From contig NZ_CP085242.1 of assembly GCF_044810985.1 (NCBI RefSeq), positions 620,001 to 684,000 of the forward strand: a DNA stretch of 64,000 bases. Direction: 5' to 3'. Position 1 is the first letter of the stretch; each line of letters begins with the position of its first letter. The notes beneath the pieces are model-generated. The model searched no databases. It worked only from the letters and a program-made list of their open reading frames with translations, and was not told the DNA's origin. Position numbers and translations under genes: made by a program. Below, piece by piece: positions 31,263-40,286 of this stretch. The DNA is from Marinospirillum sp031581385 (GTDB taxonomy: Bacteria; Pseudomonadota; Gammaproteobacteria; Pseudomonadales; Halomonadaceae).

Positions 31263-32588
31263 ATGCTGAAAGTTGGCCGTACCCGCAAGATATTGAGTCT
31301 GGCTCTGCCTATTATGGGTGGAATGCTGAGCCAGAGCCTTTTGAATCTTGTCGATGCGGCCCTGGTTGGAAGTCTCGGGGAAACGGTGCTGGCCGGTGTG
31401 GGTGTGGGAGGCTATGCCATCTTCATGCTCACCGCCTTGATCATGGGTCTCTCCTCCGGTGTCCAGTCCCAGGTGGCCCGCCGACACGGTGCTCGTCTCT
31501 ACTCAACCCGCGCCCTGCCACTCAATGCGGCCATCCTTTTGGCCCTGCTGGTTACCCTGCCCTTGAGCTGGCTGGCCTGGCACTTTTCTTTACCCATTGT
31601 CGGCTTGATCAATCAGGAGGCAGCGGTCCAGCAGACGGCCTCCGAATATTTCAGCTGGCGCAGCCTGGCTCTACTGCCCGTTGCCTTGACCCTGTGTTTT
31701 CGGGGCTATTGGCACGGCATTCATCAGCCGGGCATTTATCTGAGAATCATTCTCTTCACTCATTCCCTGAATATCCTTCTCAGCATCTGGCTGATTCATG
31801 GTGGCCTGGGTGTTCCAGCTCTGGGTGCGGTGGGTGCAGCCCTGGGCACCAGTATTTCAGTGACCCTGGGGGCTTTAGTATGGGGCTGGTTGACCTGGAA
31901 ACGGGCCTGCCCCAGTGGTTTTATTTTTCAATCAGCTTCTCCCGGCCTGCTCTGGCGCACCCTGCGTCTGGCAGCCCCCAACTCCCTCCAGCAGTTTCTT
32001 TTTGCCGTCAGCTATGCCGTACTTTTCTGGTTTCTGGGGCAAATCAACACCTCCAGCGTTGCTGTCGGTCATGTGCTGGTGCACCTTTCTCTCTTGTTGA
32101 TTCTGCCGGGAGTGGGACTGGGCATGGCGGCCATGACACTGGTAGGTTCCAGCCTGGGTGAAGAGGATGATGTGGAAGCACACCGCTGGGGCTGGGAGGT
32201 GGTGCGCCTGGCTTCCGTGTTGCTCGCTTTTCTGGGCCTGCCGATGCTGATCTTTCCAGAAGCCATTCTGGGCATTTTTCTCTATGAAGCCCACTTGATA
32301 GAGTTGGGTCGGGTTCCCCTGATGCTGACCGGCATCATGATCACTCTGGATGCCGCCGCTATAGTCTTTAATCAGGCTTTGCAGGGTGCAGGTGCGCAAC
32401 GCCTGGTGATGCAGATCAGCCTGTCCATGCAGTGGCTGGTGTTTTTACCGGCAGCCTGGCTGGTGGGGATTCACTGGGAGGCAGGGTTGCTGGGTATCTG
32501 GTATGCCCAGCTCGGATTTCGTATTCTGAATTCCAGCGTCTTTGCCTGGGTATGGCAGCAGAGACGCTGGCAAAAATTAAAGGTCTAA
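31263..32588 (+). CDS. MATE-family multidrug/sodium antiporter
   Basis: 441 residues, about 12 membrane helices in two repeats, as in MATE exporters. The first half opens 'ILSLALPIMGGMLSQSLLNL' followed by 'VDAALVGSLGETVLAGVGVG', and 'AVGAALGTSISVTLGALVWG' marks the end of the first bundle. Substrates cannot be inferred from sequence. It starts nine bases after metH ends, so it is probably read through from that transcript. It converges with pomB. Confidence 0.88.
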   Translation: MLKVGRTRKILSLALPIMGGMLSQSLLNLVDAALVGSLGETVLAGVGVGGYAIFMLTALIMGLSSGVQSQVARRHGARLYSTRALPLNAAILLALLVTLPLSWLAWHFSLPIVGLINQEAAVQQTASEYFSWRSLALLPVALTLCFRGYWHGIHQPGIYLRIILFTHSLNILLSIWLIHGGLGVPALGAVGAALGTSISVTLGALVWGWLTWKRACPSGFIFQSASPGLLWRTLRLAAPNSLQQFLFAVSYAVLFWFLGQINTSSVAVGHVLVHLSLLLILPGVGLGMAAMTLVGSSLGEEDDVEAHRWGWEVVRLASVLLAFLGLPMLIFPEAILGIFLYEAHLIELGRVPLMLTGIMITLDAAAIVFNQALQGAGAQRLVMQISLSMQWLVFLPAAWLVGIHWEAGLLGIWYAQLGFRILNSSVFAWVWQQRRWQKLKV

Positions 32589-32600
32589 ATTAACTATTTT

Positions 32601-33407
32601 TTAGCGGTAGGTCGGAACCTGTTGAATACCCTGGAAAACTTCGCGCTCTTCAGTGATATCCCTTTCCATCAGCAGTATTTCCACCCGACGATTCTTCTTT
32701 CTACCGTCAGGAGTGGCATTGGTGGTTATGGGGCGCGCATCACCATTGCCCACGACATAGAGGTATTCCTCATTCATATCGCTCATCCAGGTCAGCTCAT
32801 GGGCTACAGAGGTTGCCCTGGCAGCAGACAGCTCCCAGTTGGAGCGATAGCGATCGGTATTGATTGGGACATTGTCGGTATGGCCACCCACAACCACATA
32901 CATTTCATATTCGGAAATCAGGTCACCCACCCGCTGAATAATGGGCACCATCTGGGGTTCCAGCCAGTCACTGGCTGAACCAAAAGCGGCATCATCAGGA
33001 AAGCGGATAATGATATGATCTTCATCCTGCTCCACAATCATCAGACCCTTCTCAATCTCATCCGTGAAATTAGTCTCCAGACGATTGCCTATGGCATCCA
33101 GTTGATCTTCAGAACCGGTTTCTTCTGTAGTGGGAGGCTCAGGTTTGATGGGTTCGATGATATTTTCTGTACGTGGGGGGTTGTCCACAGGAATCAGATT
33201 GAGTGGATTCATCATCTGAAAGCCGAATGAATCCTGCAGAGCCATGGATATAGCCCGATAACGTTCCTGCTCCATGGTGGAAAACGACAGTATCAGAACA
33301 AAGAACACCAGCAAGAGTGTCATCATGTCCGCAAAGGTCACCATCCATTTCGGGACCGGTGCATCCTTGATTTCCTTTTTTTTCGGCTTTTGGTTCTGAT
33401 TTAGCAT
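32601..33407 (-). CDS. pomB: Sodium-type flagellar stator protein PomB (MotB family)
   Basis: 268 residues. One N-terminal membrane helix carries the ion-binding Asp (WMVTFADMMTLLLVFFVLIL). A Pro/Glu-rich linker follows and then an OmpA-like peptidoglycan-binding domain ('VGGHTDNVPINTDRYRSNWE' and 'LSAARATSVAHEL', with 'RKKNRRVEILL'). The sequence around the helix is closer to PomB than to proton-type MotB, suiting a marine habitat. It lies 18 bp after pomA. Confidence 0.88.
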   Translation of the reverse strand: MLNQNQKPKKKEIKDAPVPKWMVTFADMMTLLLVFFVLILSFSTMEQERYRAISMALQDSFGFQMMNPLNLIPVDNPPRTENIIEPIKPEPPTTEETGSEDQLDAIGNRLETNFTDEIEKGLMIVEQDEDHIIIRFPDDAAFGSASDWLEPQMVPIIQRVGDLISEYEMYVVVGGHTDNVPINTDRYRSNWELSAARATSVAHELTWMSDMNEEYLYVVGNGDARPITTNATPDGRKKNRRVEILLMERDITEEREVFQGIQQVPTYR

Positions 33408-33425
33408 GCGAAGATATCCTGGTGA

Positions 33426-34202
33426 CTACTCAACTTCTTCGTTCATGTTTACTGCCCCACGCTGATATTCAGGCAGGTAGGTTTCCAGTAACTCATCCAG
33501 AACTTGAGGGTTCATGCCGTTATAAATACCCATCACCGAATCGATGATCAATGACATATTGTTGCTCAATTCTTCACCTTTCAAAGCCAGCTTGTCGGCA
33601 ATCGGCAGGAAAATCAGCTGGGCCATCAGGGAACCATAAAAGGTGGTCAGCAGGGCGATGGCCATACCCGGACCCAGGGCGGTTGGATCATCGAGGTTAT
33701 TCAACATCGCCACCAGACCCACCAGCGTACCCAGCATACCAAAGGCAGGCGACAGGTCGCCAAAAGAGCGGAAAACTTTCTCACCAATGGATTTGCGATC
33801 AATAGTCAGCAGCATTTCTTTTTGTAGCACTTCCTGAATGAACTCCGGTGCGCTGCCATCCACACACATCTGCACCCCCTTCTGGAAGAAGGGGTTGTCA
33901 ATGGGTTCATCTTCCAGGCCGAGAAGGCCATTGCGGCGGGCAATACGGGAAAGGCGGTTGGCCAGGGCAATGATTTCACGTGGATTGTCATTGCGTTCAA
34001 AAAAAGCGGTGATAAAACCTTCCTTGATCCCTACCAGATAACTCTGAACACGAAACTTGATCAAGGCTGCTGAAAAGGTACCCCCTACAACCAGGAGAAT
34101 ACCCGGCAGGTTGAAGAAAAGGCCCAAGTCTGCACTTGTAATGATGGCCAGTACAATCAGGGTCATACCCAAAACCAAGCCAAGCAATGTAGCAAGATCC
34201 AT
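33426..34202 (-). CDS. pomA: Sodium-type flagellar stator protein PomA (MotA family)
   Basis: 258 residues, four membrane helices. It starts 'MDLATLLGLVLGMTLIVLAI' like Vibrio PomA and keeps the 'FRSFGDLSPAFGMLGTLVGL' and 'DDPTALGPGMAIALLTTFYG' segments with the conserved prolines that couple ion flow to torque. PomAB forms the sodium-driven stator ring of the polar flagellar motor. The 292-bp region upstream separates it from the divergent cytochrome c' gene and shows no other gene. Confidence 0.9.
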   Translation of the reverse strand: MDLATLLGLVLGMTLIVLAIITSADLGLFFNLPGILLVVGGTFSAALIKFRVQSYLVGIKEGFITAFFERNDNPREIIALANRLSRIARRNGLLGLEDEPIDNPFFQKGVQMCVDGSAPEFIQEVLQKEMLLTIDRKSIGEKVFRSFGDLSPAFGMLGTLVGLVAMLNNLDDPTALGPGMAIALLTTFYGSLMAQLIFLPIADKLALKGEELSNNMSLIIDSVMGIYNGMNPQVLDELLETYLPEYQRGAVNMNEEVE

Positions 34203-34494
34203 ATTGCGATCCTTATAAATACAGCATTAATCTGAAGGTTGATGTACCGACTGGATGGGCACAGACCCCAGTATGATAGCAGCCTTGAGGCTTTTGCACA
34301 GCCTTGAAGCCCAAGCTTTTGTCGTGCAACTTACCTAGAGCACAGCAAAAAAGCAACAAGCGCCCTATTTTTGCAATCTGAGATAACTAGCATCGGCCAG
34401 GCTGACAATTTTTTAAGCTGCATTTTGCCGATCTTTGCTTTTTAAGGTAAAGTTCAGAATGTATAAGTAAAATCTGATGAAAAGGAGAGACAAG

Positions 34495-34959
34495 ATGCTT
34501 AAGAAGCTAGCAATGGTTGCCGCCGCAGGATTTTTGGTTGCCAGCCCGGTTCAGGCCCACAGCAACCCCTTTAACGCTGAAGATGCCGTGGAGTACCGCC
34601 AGGCCCTTTATCAGGTCATCAGCGCCCAGGCCGGTGTCATGGGAGCCATGGTGAAAGGTGATATGGATTTTGATGGTGAAGAAATCAACAAACGCGCTAA
34701 AACGATAAGCCAGGTTGCCGGCCTTTTGTCGGAAACCTACTTTCCTGCCACCCGTGATGTCGACGCCAGCAAGATGAAGGACGTTGCCTGGGAGGAAATG
34801 GAAAGCTTTCAGAAAAAAGGCAAGGAATTTGGTCAGGCTTTACAGGAACTGGTTCAGGCCTCCTCTTCTGCAGACTTTGATCGCAACCAGGCCAAGTCCA
34901 CTGTCGGTGCCCTGGGAAAAAGCTGTAAAAGCTGCCACGATGACTATCGCAATAAATAG
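34495..34959 (+). CDS. Cytochrome c' (class II c-type cytochrome)
   Basis: 154 residues with a Sec signal peptide (LAMVAAAGFLVASPVQAHS), a four-helix-bundle body and the haem c attachment motif CKSCH close to the C-terminus, as in cytochromes c'. These periplasmic proteins bind NO and may protect against nitrosative stress. The ATG at 34495 follows AAAGGAG. It converges with a cytochrome b gene, beyond a terminator hairpin. Confidence 0.9.
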   Translation: MLKKLAMVAAAGFLVASPVQAHSNPFNAEDAVEYRQALYQVISAQAGVMGAMVKGDMDFDGEEINKRAKTISQVAGLLSETYFPATRDVDASKMKDVAWEEMESFQKKGKEFGQALQELVQASSSADFDRNQAKSTVGALGKSCKSCHDDYRNK

Positions 34960-34986
34960 CCCCCTGGAAAATCATCAGTGATTTGC

Positions 34987-35013
34987 AAAGAGGCCATTAT
35001 GGCCTCTTTTTTT
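34987..35013 (+). terminator. Intrinsic terminator after cytochrome c'
   Basis: AAAGAGGCC-attat-GGCCTCTTT followed by a run of T. It lies 28 bp after the stop codon and 15 bp before the end of the convergent cytochrome b gene, so it may serve both sides weakly. Confidence 0.85.
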
Positions 35014-35027
35014 GGCCCCAGAAGGGC

Positions 35028-35696
35028 TTACAACCAGTAAAAGACCACCCCAACAGGCAGGAGCGCCAAAATAACGGCAAGCACAAATCTCGACCAGGGA
35101 AAAACCTGGGGTTCGGCACGCAAATCCCGGGGTTGCTTGCTCGGTTGCTTTTTACCCGTCAACATTGCCTTGGCGAGTTTTTCACCTTTCAGTCTGTAAA
35201 CAACTATGGCCAGCAAATGCAGGGCAATCAACACCAGAAGCAAATTGAAGATCCGTGGGTGCCAGTGGGTCATCCAGTCTGAAACGGCTGCAGGCACCCT
35301 GTCATAGAGAGGGCCGGGAAAAATAAAATCATCAATGAACAGACCGGTCATCAACTGCAAACCCAAGGCAAGCAGCATAACCAGAACCATCCATCCGCCC
35401 GGTGGATTATGGCTGACATAAAGCGGTTTTTTCCCGGTGAAAAAACCTTTGGTGTAGTCCAGCAAAGTACGCGGCCCATATACAAAATGCCAAAAACGGG
35501 CATAGGGTGTTCCGATCACCCCCCAGATCAGGCGGTAGAGAAGCAGAAACATCAAGAGCTGGGCAAAAAGCATATGTATTTCTGTATCCAGACGGGTAAA
35601 CCAGAGCGCAAAGATGACCAGTGGCAAGGACCAGTGAAATACTCTTATCGACCAGTCCCAGACTTTGATATTCTGAACATCCTGTTGATCTTTCAT
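35028..35696 (-). CDS. Cytochrome b561-type di-haem membrane protein
   Basis: 222 residues with four main helices plus a C-terminal helix (FVLAVILALLPVGVVFYWL). His residues in 'VWDWSIRVFHWSLPL', 'TEIHMLFAQLLM', 'MTHWHPRIFNLL' and 'LIALHLLAIVVY' fit the haem b ligands of the Ni/Fe-hydrogenase cytochrome b/b561 family. Such proteins commonly pass quinol electrons to periplasmic c-type cytochromes; the convergent cytochrome c' is a possible partner. Confidence 0.85.
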   Translation of the reverse strand: MKDQQDVQNIKVWDWSIRVFHWSLPLVIFALWFTRLDTEIHMLFAQLLMFLLLYRLIWGVIGTPYARFWHFVYGPRTLLDYTKGFFTGKKPLYVSHNPPGGWMVLVMLLALGLQLMTGLFIDDFIFPGPLYDRVPAAVSDWMTHWHPRIFNLLLVLIALHLLAIVVYRLKGEKLAKAMLTGKKQPSKQPRDLRAEPQVFPWSRFVLAVILALLPVGVVFYWL

Positions 35697-35754
35697 AGAT
35701 AAGCTTCCCCTAATTCAATTAAAGTTGCTCACTTTACACCAAGAGGAATACAAG

Positions 35755-36402
35755 ATGAACCGTGACCTGGCTGCCATGCGTCGTAACTATGCCAAAGATC
35801 CACTCAGTGAAAAGAAAGCGGGCGACTGTCCTTTCCAGCTGTTCAACCACTGGCTGGCTGATGCCATGGAAAGTGAAACCCTGGACCCCAATGCCATGAC
35901 CCTGGCCACGGTCGACAACCAGGGGCAACCCAAGGCACGCACCTTGTTACTGAAAGGCTTTTCCAAGGAAAAAGGCTGGATTTTTTACAGCAACTATGAA
36001 AGTGACAAGGGCCGGGAACTGGCTGAAAACCCCCTTTGCAGCCTGCTTTTCTGGTGGGAAAACCTGGAGCGGCAAGTCCGCATAGAAGGCCGGGTGCAAA
36101 AGCTGCCGGAAAAGGATTCTGATGCTTATTATACCAGCCGGCCGCGCGACAGCCAGATTGGTGCCTGGGTTTCCGAGCAAAGCCAGATCATTCCCAGTCG
36201 TGATGTCCTGGAAGAACGGCTGGCCGTGTTGGAAGAACAGTATGCGGGCATAGACACCCTGCCGCGTCCTCCTCACTGGGGTGGCTACCAGCTACTGCCC
36301 ACCAGTGTTGAGTTCTGGCAGGGTCAGCCCAGTCGCCTGCATGACCGCTTGCGTTTCCGGCTGGAAAAAGACCAGTGGGTCAAAGAAAGACTGGCTCCCT
36401 GA
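35755..36402 (+). CDS. pdxH: Pyridoxamine/pyridoxine 5'-phosphate oxidase
   Basis: 215-residue FMN enzyme making pyridoxal phosphate from PNP or PMP. The FMN-binding stretch 'PKARTLLLKGFSKEKGWIFY', 'SNYESDKGRELAENP', 'RPRDSQIGAWVSEQS' and the C-terminal 'WQGQPSRLHDRLRF' with 'ERLAP' are all conserved. An upstream in-frame ATG at 35725 lacks a ribosome-binding site, while 35755 has AGAGGAA. It stands alone between two minus-strand genes. Confidence 0.95.
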   Translation: MNRDLAAMRRNYAKDPLSEKKAGDCPFQLFNHWLADAMESETLDPNAMTLATVDNQGQPKARTLLLKGFSKEKGWIFYSNYESDKGRELAENPLCSLLFWWENLERQVRIEGRVQKLPEKDSDAYYTSRPRDSQIGAWVSEQSQIIPSRDVLEERLAVLEEQYAGIDTLPRPPHWGGYQLLPTSVEFWQGQPSRLHDRLRFRLEKDQWVKERLAP

Positions 36403-36417
36403 CCCCCGGCAGCTCCC

Positions 36418-39147
36418 CTAAAAAACGGGGTTCTGCAGCCTGTGGCGCTGCCAGTCGCTGGTGGGCTCATTCAAAGGAAGAACAGCGTCTATGACCTGTT
36501 CTTCCAGGTTATAGCTGCACTTGAACCCCAGGTGCTTCATCAGCCCACGCATGGGGTGATTTTCCACCATGATTTTTCCGACCATCTCCAGAGTTCCCAC
36601 GCTTTTGCTGTAACTGATCAGCTTGTTCATCAATAGAGAACCCAGCCCCAGCCCCTGCAAATCATCACGGATAATCACCGAAAATTCAGTACGCACATTA
36701 TCCGGATCGGTCCAGACACGGGACACACCCAGAATTTCCTTGCTGCCATCCTCCAGCGTCTGCTCGGCAATAAAGGCCATCTGGCGGTCGTAGTTGATCT
36801 GGGTTAGCAGGGACAAGTCACGTTTGCTTAAATCTGCCTTGTTGTGAAAATACCGAAAACGAATGCTTTCTTCAGAGAGACGACTGTGAAAGCCCAGGAG
36901 AGCCACGGCATCCTCACCCCGAATAGGACGCACCTCCACTTCCCGACCATCCTTGAGATTGACCACTTTTCTGAGATCTTCAGGATAGGGCATGATGGCA
37001 TGATAAGCCGGGTCACCCAGATCACACTGCACATCTATGGCCAGCAACTCTTCACGGTTCAGCAGCAGCGGATTGATCTCCAGGCCCTTGATCAGAGGCA
37101 GCTCAGAGCAGAGTTGCGAGAGCTTGACCAGTAACTGACAGATTCGATCCAGGTCTTCATCGGCATGATTGCTGTGTTCCTGAATCAGGCGACCGGCATG
37201 GCTGCGCGTCACCAGGTCTTTTGCCAGCGTCATGTTTAAAGGCGGTAAAGCCAGTTGGCGGTCAAAGAGAATATTGACCTTATAGCCCCCGATGCCAAAC
37301 AGGATGATGGGGCCGAAAACCGGATCACGGGTAACCCCCAGGTTCAGCTGCATGGAATGCTTGCCACGCTGCATGGACTGCAGGACAAAAGAGTAAAAAG
37401 GGCTGTCAGGGAACTTCTCTTCGCGCTTGGCCTGAAGCTTTCTGGCACCGTTTTCCACGTCTTCAGGTGTCTCCAGATCCTGTAAAAGGCCTGCTGACAG
37501 CTTGTGAGGGTGTTTACGGTAGACAAAAGGAAAAGAATTGTTGGCATGATTGATTTTCAGAGCTTTACTGCCAGGCAGAAGTTCAGCCATTTCCGCAGCC
37601 TGCTCAGGGGTTTGCGGATAAAAAGTCTTGGCCAGTTCAATACCATAGGCCTGCAGAAGCTCACGGGTTTCCCAATGGGTGAGATGATCCCTACCCTGCT
37701 CAGCCACCCTACTCACCAGCTCCTTGGCTCTTTGCCTTGCATCCCTGGCCGTTTCAAAAGCCAGGCTGGGTGGTGTTTCCTGTAAAAGACGCTGGTTGCG
37801 CTGATAGTTCACCAGGTGCATGAAGGCCTGCACCGCTTTTTCAGGGGACAGATAGGTGGGAATGCCCGCCAGATTGAATTCGTGACGGGCCGGAAAGGCA
37901 TGATCCAGCCCCATCCAACTGGTCAAGAGGTTGCGTTTGTAAGTCTTGCGATTGGCAATGACCGCCATGGCGGTAGTTTCACTGGGAGCCAGACGCGTCG
38001 GTGCGTGTACCACCAAGACAGCATCGACATTGGGATCAGCAGAAACCAGCTGAATGGCATCCACAAAGTGCTGGGGGGTTGCCCCACCACCGATATCCAA
38101 AGGGTTGATCCGGTATTCATCACTGGGCAACCAGTCCCGGAGCTTTTCCCGAGTGGCTTCAGAAAGTGGCGCCAACTGCCCGCCCTGGTGTATCAGTCGA
38201 TCCACCGCCAGCATACTTGGGCCCAGGCCATTACTGATGATGGCCAGACGATCACCTCTGACTGGGCGCATCCGGGTCAGGGTTTCCAAAGCATCAAACA
38301 ACTCTTCACTGTTATGAACCCGAACCATACCCGCCCGTGAAAACGCCGCGTTATAAACAGGGTCACGGTTGGGTAATCCAGGCGTTAAAAGCAGAGGGTC
38401 ACCCTGGGCTTCAGGGGTACGTCCGGACTTGATGGCCAGAACCAGCTTGTTGCGTGACGCTTCACGCACTGCGGTCATGAAGTGGCGGGAGTCGGGAATA
38501 TGCTCCAGATGCAGCAAAATTGCCTGGGCACTGGAAAAGCGGTTGATAAAATCGATCACATCCGCCAGGCGCACATCCACACTGTCACCCAGTGTGATCA
38601 GATGGGAAAAACCGATACCCCGGCCATTGGCCCAGTCAATGATGGCGTTGCCCAGCATTCCCGACTGCCCGATGTAGGCAACCTTGCCGGCCTTGATATT
38701 CTGGGGGGCATAACTGGCATTGAGTTTACGACCCGGTACCAGTATCCCCATGCACTCCGGCCCCATGACCCGGATTCCGGATGTTTGGGCGGCTTCCAGA
38801 AGTTTTTGCTTGTAGTTGGTCTGCCGGTGCCCCTGGTTGGAGGTTAATATCAAAGCGGCCTTAACGCCAAAGTGGCCCAATTCTTCAACCACCCCCGGCG
38901 CTGCAGCTGCGGGCGTACAGACAACCGCCAGATCAGGCACTTCAGGAAGCTTCTGTATCGAGTGGTAAACCTCGCGCCCATGAACCTGAGCGTATTTTTT
39001 GGGATTAACCACCCAGACCTTGCCGGGAAAGTCGGCATCGTTGAGGTTGGCAACCACTTGACCACCCAGGCTGAAGTTTTTTTCCGAAGCACCTATGACC
39101 GCCAGGCTCTCAGGCTCAAAAAAATACTTCAAAAAGCGTGTGCTCAT
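36418..39147 (-). CDS. Pat/PatZ-type protein lysine acetyltransferase (ADP-forming acyl-CoA synthetase-like plus GNAT)
   Basis: 909 residues. The first about 700 residues are an NDP-forming acyl-CoA synthetase-like fusion: a CoA-binding Rossmann part (ESLAVIGASEKNFSLGGQVV), 'GKVAYIGQSGMLGNAIIDWA' and an ATP-grasp region ('FGIGGYKVNILFD', 'KGLEINPLLLN'). The last about 170 residues are a GNAT domain ('VEVRPIRGEDA', 'LQGLGLGSLLMNKLISYSKS'). This order is that of PatZ/YfiQ and Salmonella Pat, which acetylate acetyl-CoA synthetase and other proteins. It is divergent from a deacetylase-like gene across 119 bp, suggesting a writer/eraser pair. Confidence 0.88.
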   Translation of the reverse strand: MSTRFLKYFFEPESLAVIGASEKNFSLGGQVVANLNDADFPGKVWVVNPKKYAQVHGREVYHSIQKLPEVPDLAVVCTPAAAAPGVVEELGHFGVKAALILTSNQGHRQTNYKQKLLEAAQTSGIRVMGPECMGILVPGRKLNASYAPQNIKAGKVAYIGQSGMLGNAIIDWANGRGIGFSHLITLGDSVDVRLADVIDFINRFSSAQAILLHLEHIPDSRHFMTAVREASRNKLVLAIKSGRTPEAQGDPLLLTPGLPNRDPVYNAAFSRAGMVRVHNSEELFDALETLTRMRPVRGDRLAIISNGLGPSMLAVDRLIHQGGQLAPLSEATREKLRDWLPSDEYRINPLDIGGGATPQHFVDAIQLVSADPNVDAVLVVHAPTRLAPSETTAMAVIANRKTYKRNLLTSWMGLDHAFPARHEFNLAGIPTYLSPEKAVQAFMHLVNYQRNQRLLQETPPSLAFETARDARQRAKELVSRVAEQGRDHLTHWETRELLQAYGIELAKTFYPQTPEQAAEMAELLPGSKALKINHANNSFPFVYRKHPHKLSAGLLQDLETPEDVENGARKLQAKREEKFPDSPFYSFVLQSMQRGKHSMQLNLGVTRDPVFGPIILFGIGGYKVNILFDRQLALPPLNMTLAKDLVTRSHAGRLIQEHSNHADEDLDRICQLLVKLSQLCSELPLIKGLEINPLLLNREELLAIDVQCDLGDPAYHAIMPYPEDLRKVVNLKDGREVEVRPIRGEDAVALLGFHSRLSEESIRFRYFHNKADLSKRDLSLLTQINYDRQMAFIAEQTLEDGSKEILGVSRVWTDPDNVRTEFSVIIRDDLQGLGLGSLLMNKLISYSKSVGTLEMVGKIMVENHPMRGLMKHLGFKCSYNLEEQVIDAVLPLNEPTSDWQRHRLQNPVF

Positions 39148-39266
39148 TCCCTACTCCTCACTAAAAACCAACAGACTGGCAGTGGCTTGCAATTATTTCG
39201 ACGTTTGCCCAGTATCCATGAAACAGCAACAAGTTTAAACTGGGTCAAAAAAAGGACGGGCCTTAT

Positions 39267-40190
39267 ATGATCACTTCGTTTATCACTCATCAGGACTGCG
39301 CCCTTCATGATATGGGGCCCTGGCATCCTGAAAATCCACTGCGAATCAATGCCATTGTTGATCAGCTCATGCTGAGTGGCCTGATGAATCAATTGATTCA
39401 GTATAAAGCTCGGCCGGTAACGGATGAACAGCTGTATCGTGCCCACCCCAAAGCGCATGTACGCTCCCTGGAGTTGAGTCTGCCGGAAAAAGGCTTTACT
39501 GCCCTTGAAGAAGAAACCCTGCTGGCCCCCCGCTCTCTGGAAGCTGCATCTCTGGCAGCTGGGGCTGTTATTCGTGGTGTCGACCAGATTTTCAAGAACC
39601 AGGCCGACAATGTCTTCTGTGCCGTTCGCCCTCCCGGCCACCATGCTGAAAAAGTCGAGAGTATGGGGTTTTGTTTTTACAACAATGCCGCCATCGGGGC
39701 CTTACATGCCTTGGAAGAGCATGGCCTGGATCGGGTGGCCATCGTGGATTTTGATGTTCATCACGGCAACGGCACGGTCGACGTCTTTCGCAACGACCCG
39801 CGTGTGCTGGTCTGCTCCAGCTTCCAGCACCCCTTCTACCCCTGGCGTTATGCTGATTACCAGGGTGACAACATCATCAACACCCCGCTGGAAGCCCATA
39901 CCGGCAGTTCTGGATTTCGCAAAGCCATTGAAAGCAACTGGCTCCCGGCTCTGCAGAAATTCAAACCCCAACTGATTATTATTTCAGCAGGTTTTGATGC
40001 CCACAGGGAAGATCCCATGGGCGAACTGAACCTGGAAGATGATGACTACTATTGGGTGACCAGCCTGCTCATGGATCTGTCCAGAACCTATACCAACGGG
40101 CATCTGGTGTCCGTTCTGGAAGGCGGTTATGACCTGAGTGCCTTGGCCCGTTCTGTGCATCGTCATATCGAAGCCTTACAGGGCATTTAA
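39267..40190 (+). CDS. Histone deacetylase-family amidohydrolase
   Basis: 307 residues. A zinc-dependent deacetylase fold of the AcuC/acetylpolyamine amidohydrolase type. The tandem active-site His pair is in 'RPPGHHAEK', the metal ligands are in 'VDFDVHHGNGTVDVF' and 'ISAGFDAHREDPMGEL', and 'LEGGYDLSAL' closes the site. Bacterial members remove acetyl groups from lysine side chains or polyamines. It is divergent from the Pat gene. Sirtuin-type CobB was not seen in the window. Confidence 0.9.
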   Translation: MITSFITHQDCALHDMGPWHPENPLRINAIVDQLMLSGLMNQLIQYKARPVTDEQLYRAHPKAHVRSLELSLPEKGFTALEEETLLAPRSLEAASLAAGAVIRGVDQIFKNQADNVFCAVRPPGHHAEKVESMGFCFYNNAAIGALHALEEHGLDRVAIVDFDVHHGNGTVDVFRNDPRVLVCSSFQHPFYPWRYADYQGDNIINTPLEAHTGSSGFRKAIESNWLPALQKFKPQLIIISAGFDAHREDPMGELNLEDDDYYWVTSLLMDLSRTYTNGHLVSVLEGGYDLSALARSVHRHIEALQGI

Positions 40191-40286
40191 TCATGGCTTC
40201 TTGCTTTTGCAATGCTTTGTCCTGGGGTATAGTGGCTGTTGAATCCAGTCAACTTCAGGTCAGTGAATTTACGCAGGAGTAAAGCG

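Noticed and set aside
30375..31487. 370-codon minus-strand frame
   Set aside because: Antisense to metH and the start of the MATE gene; no supported start or family.
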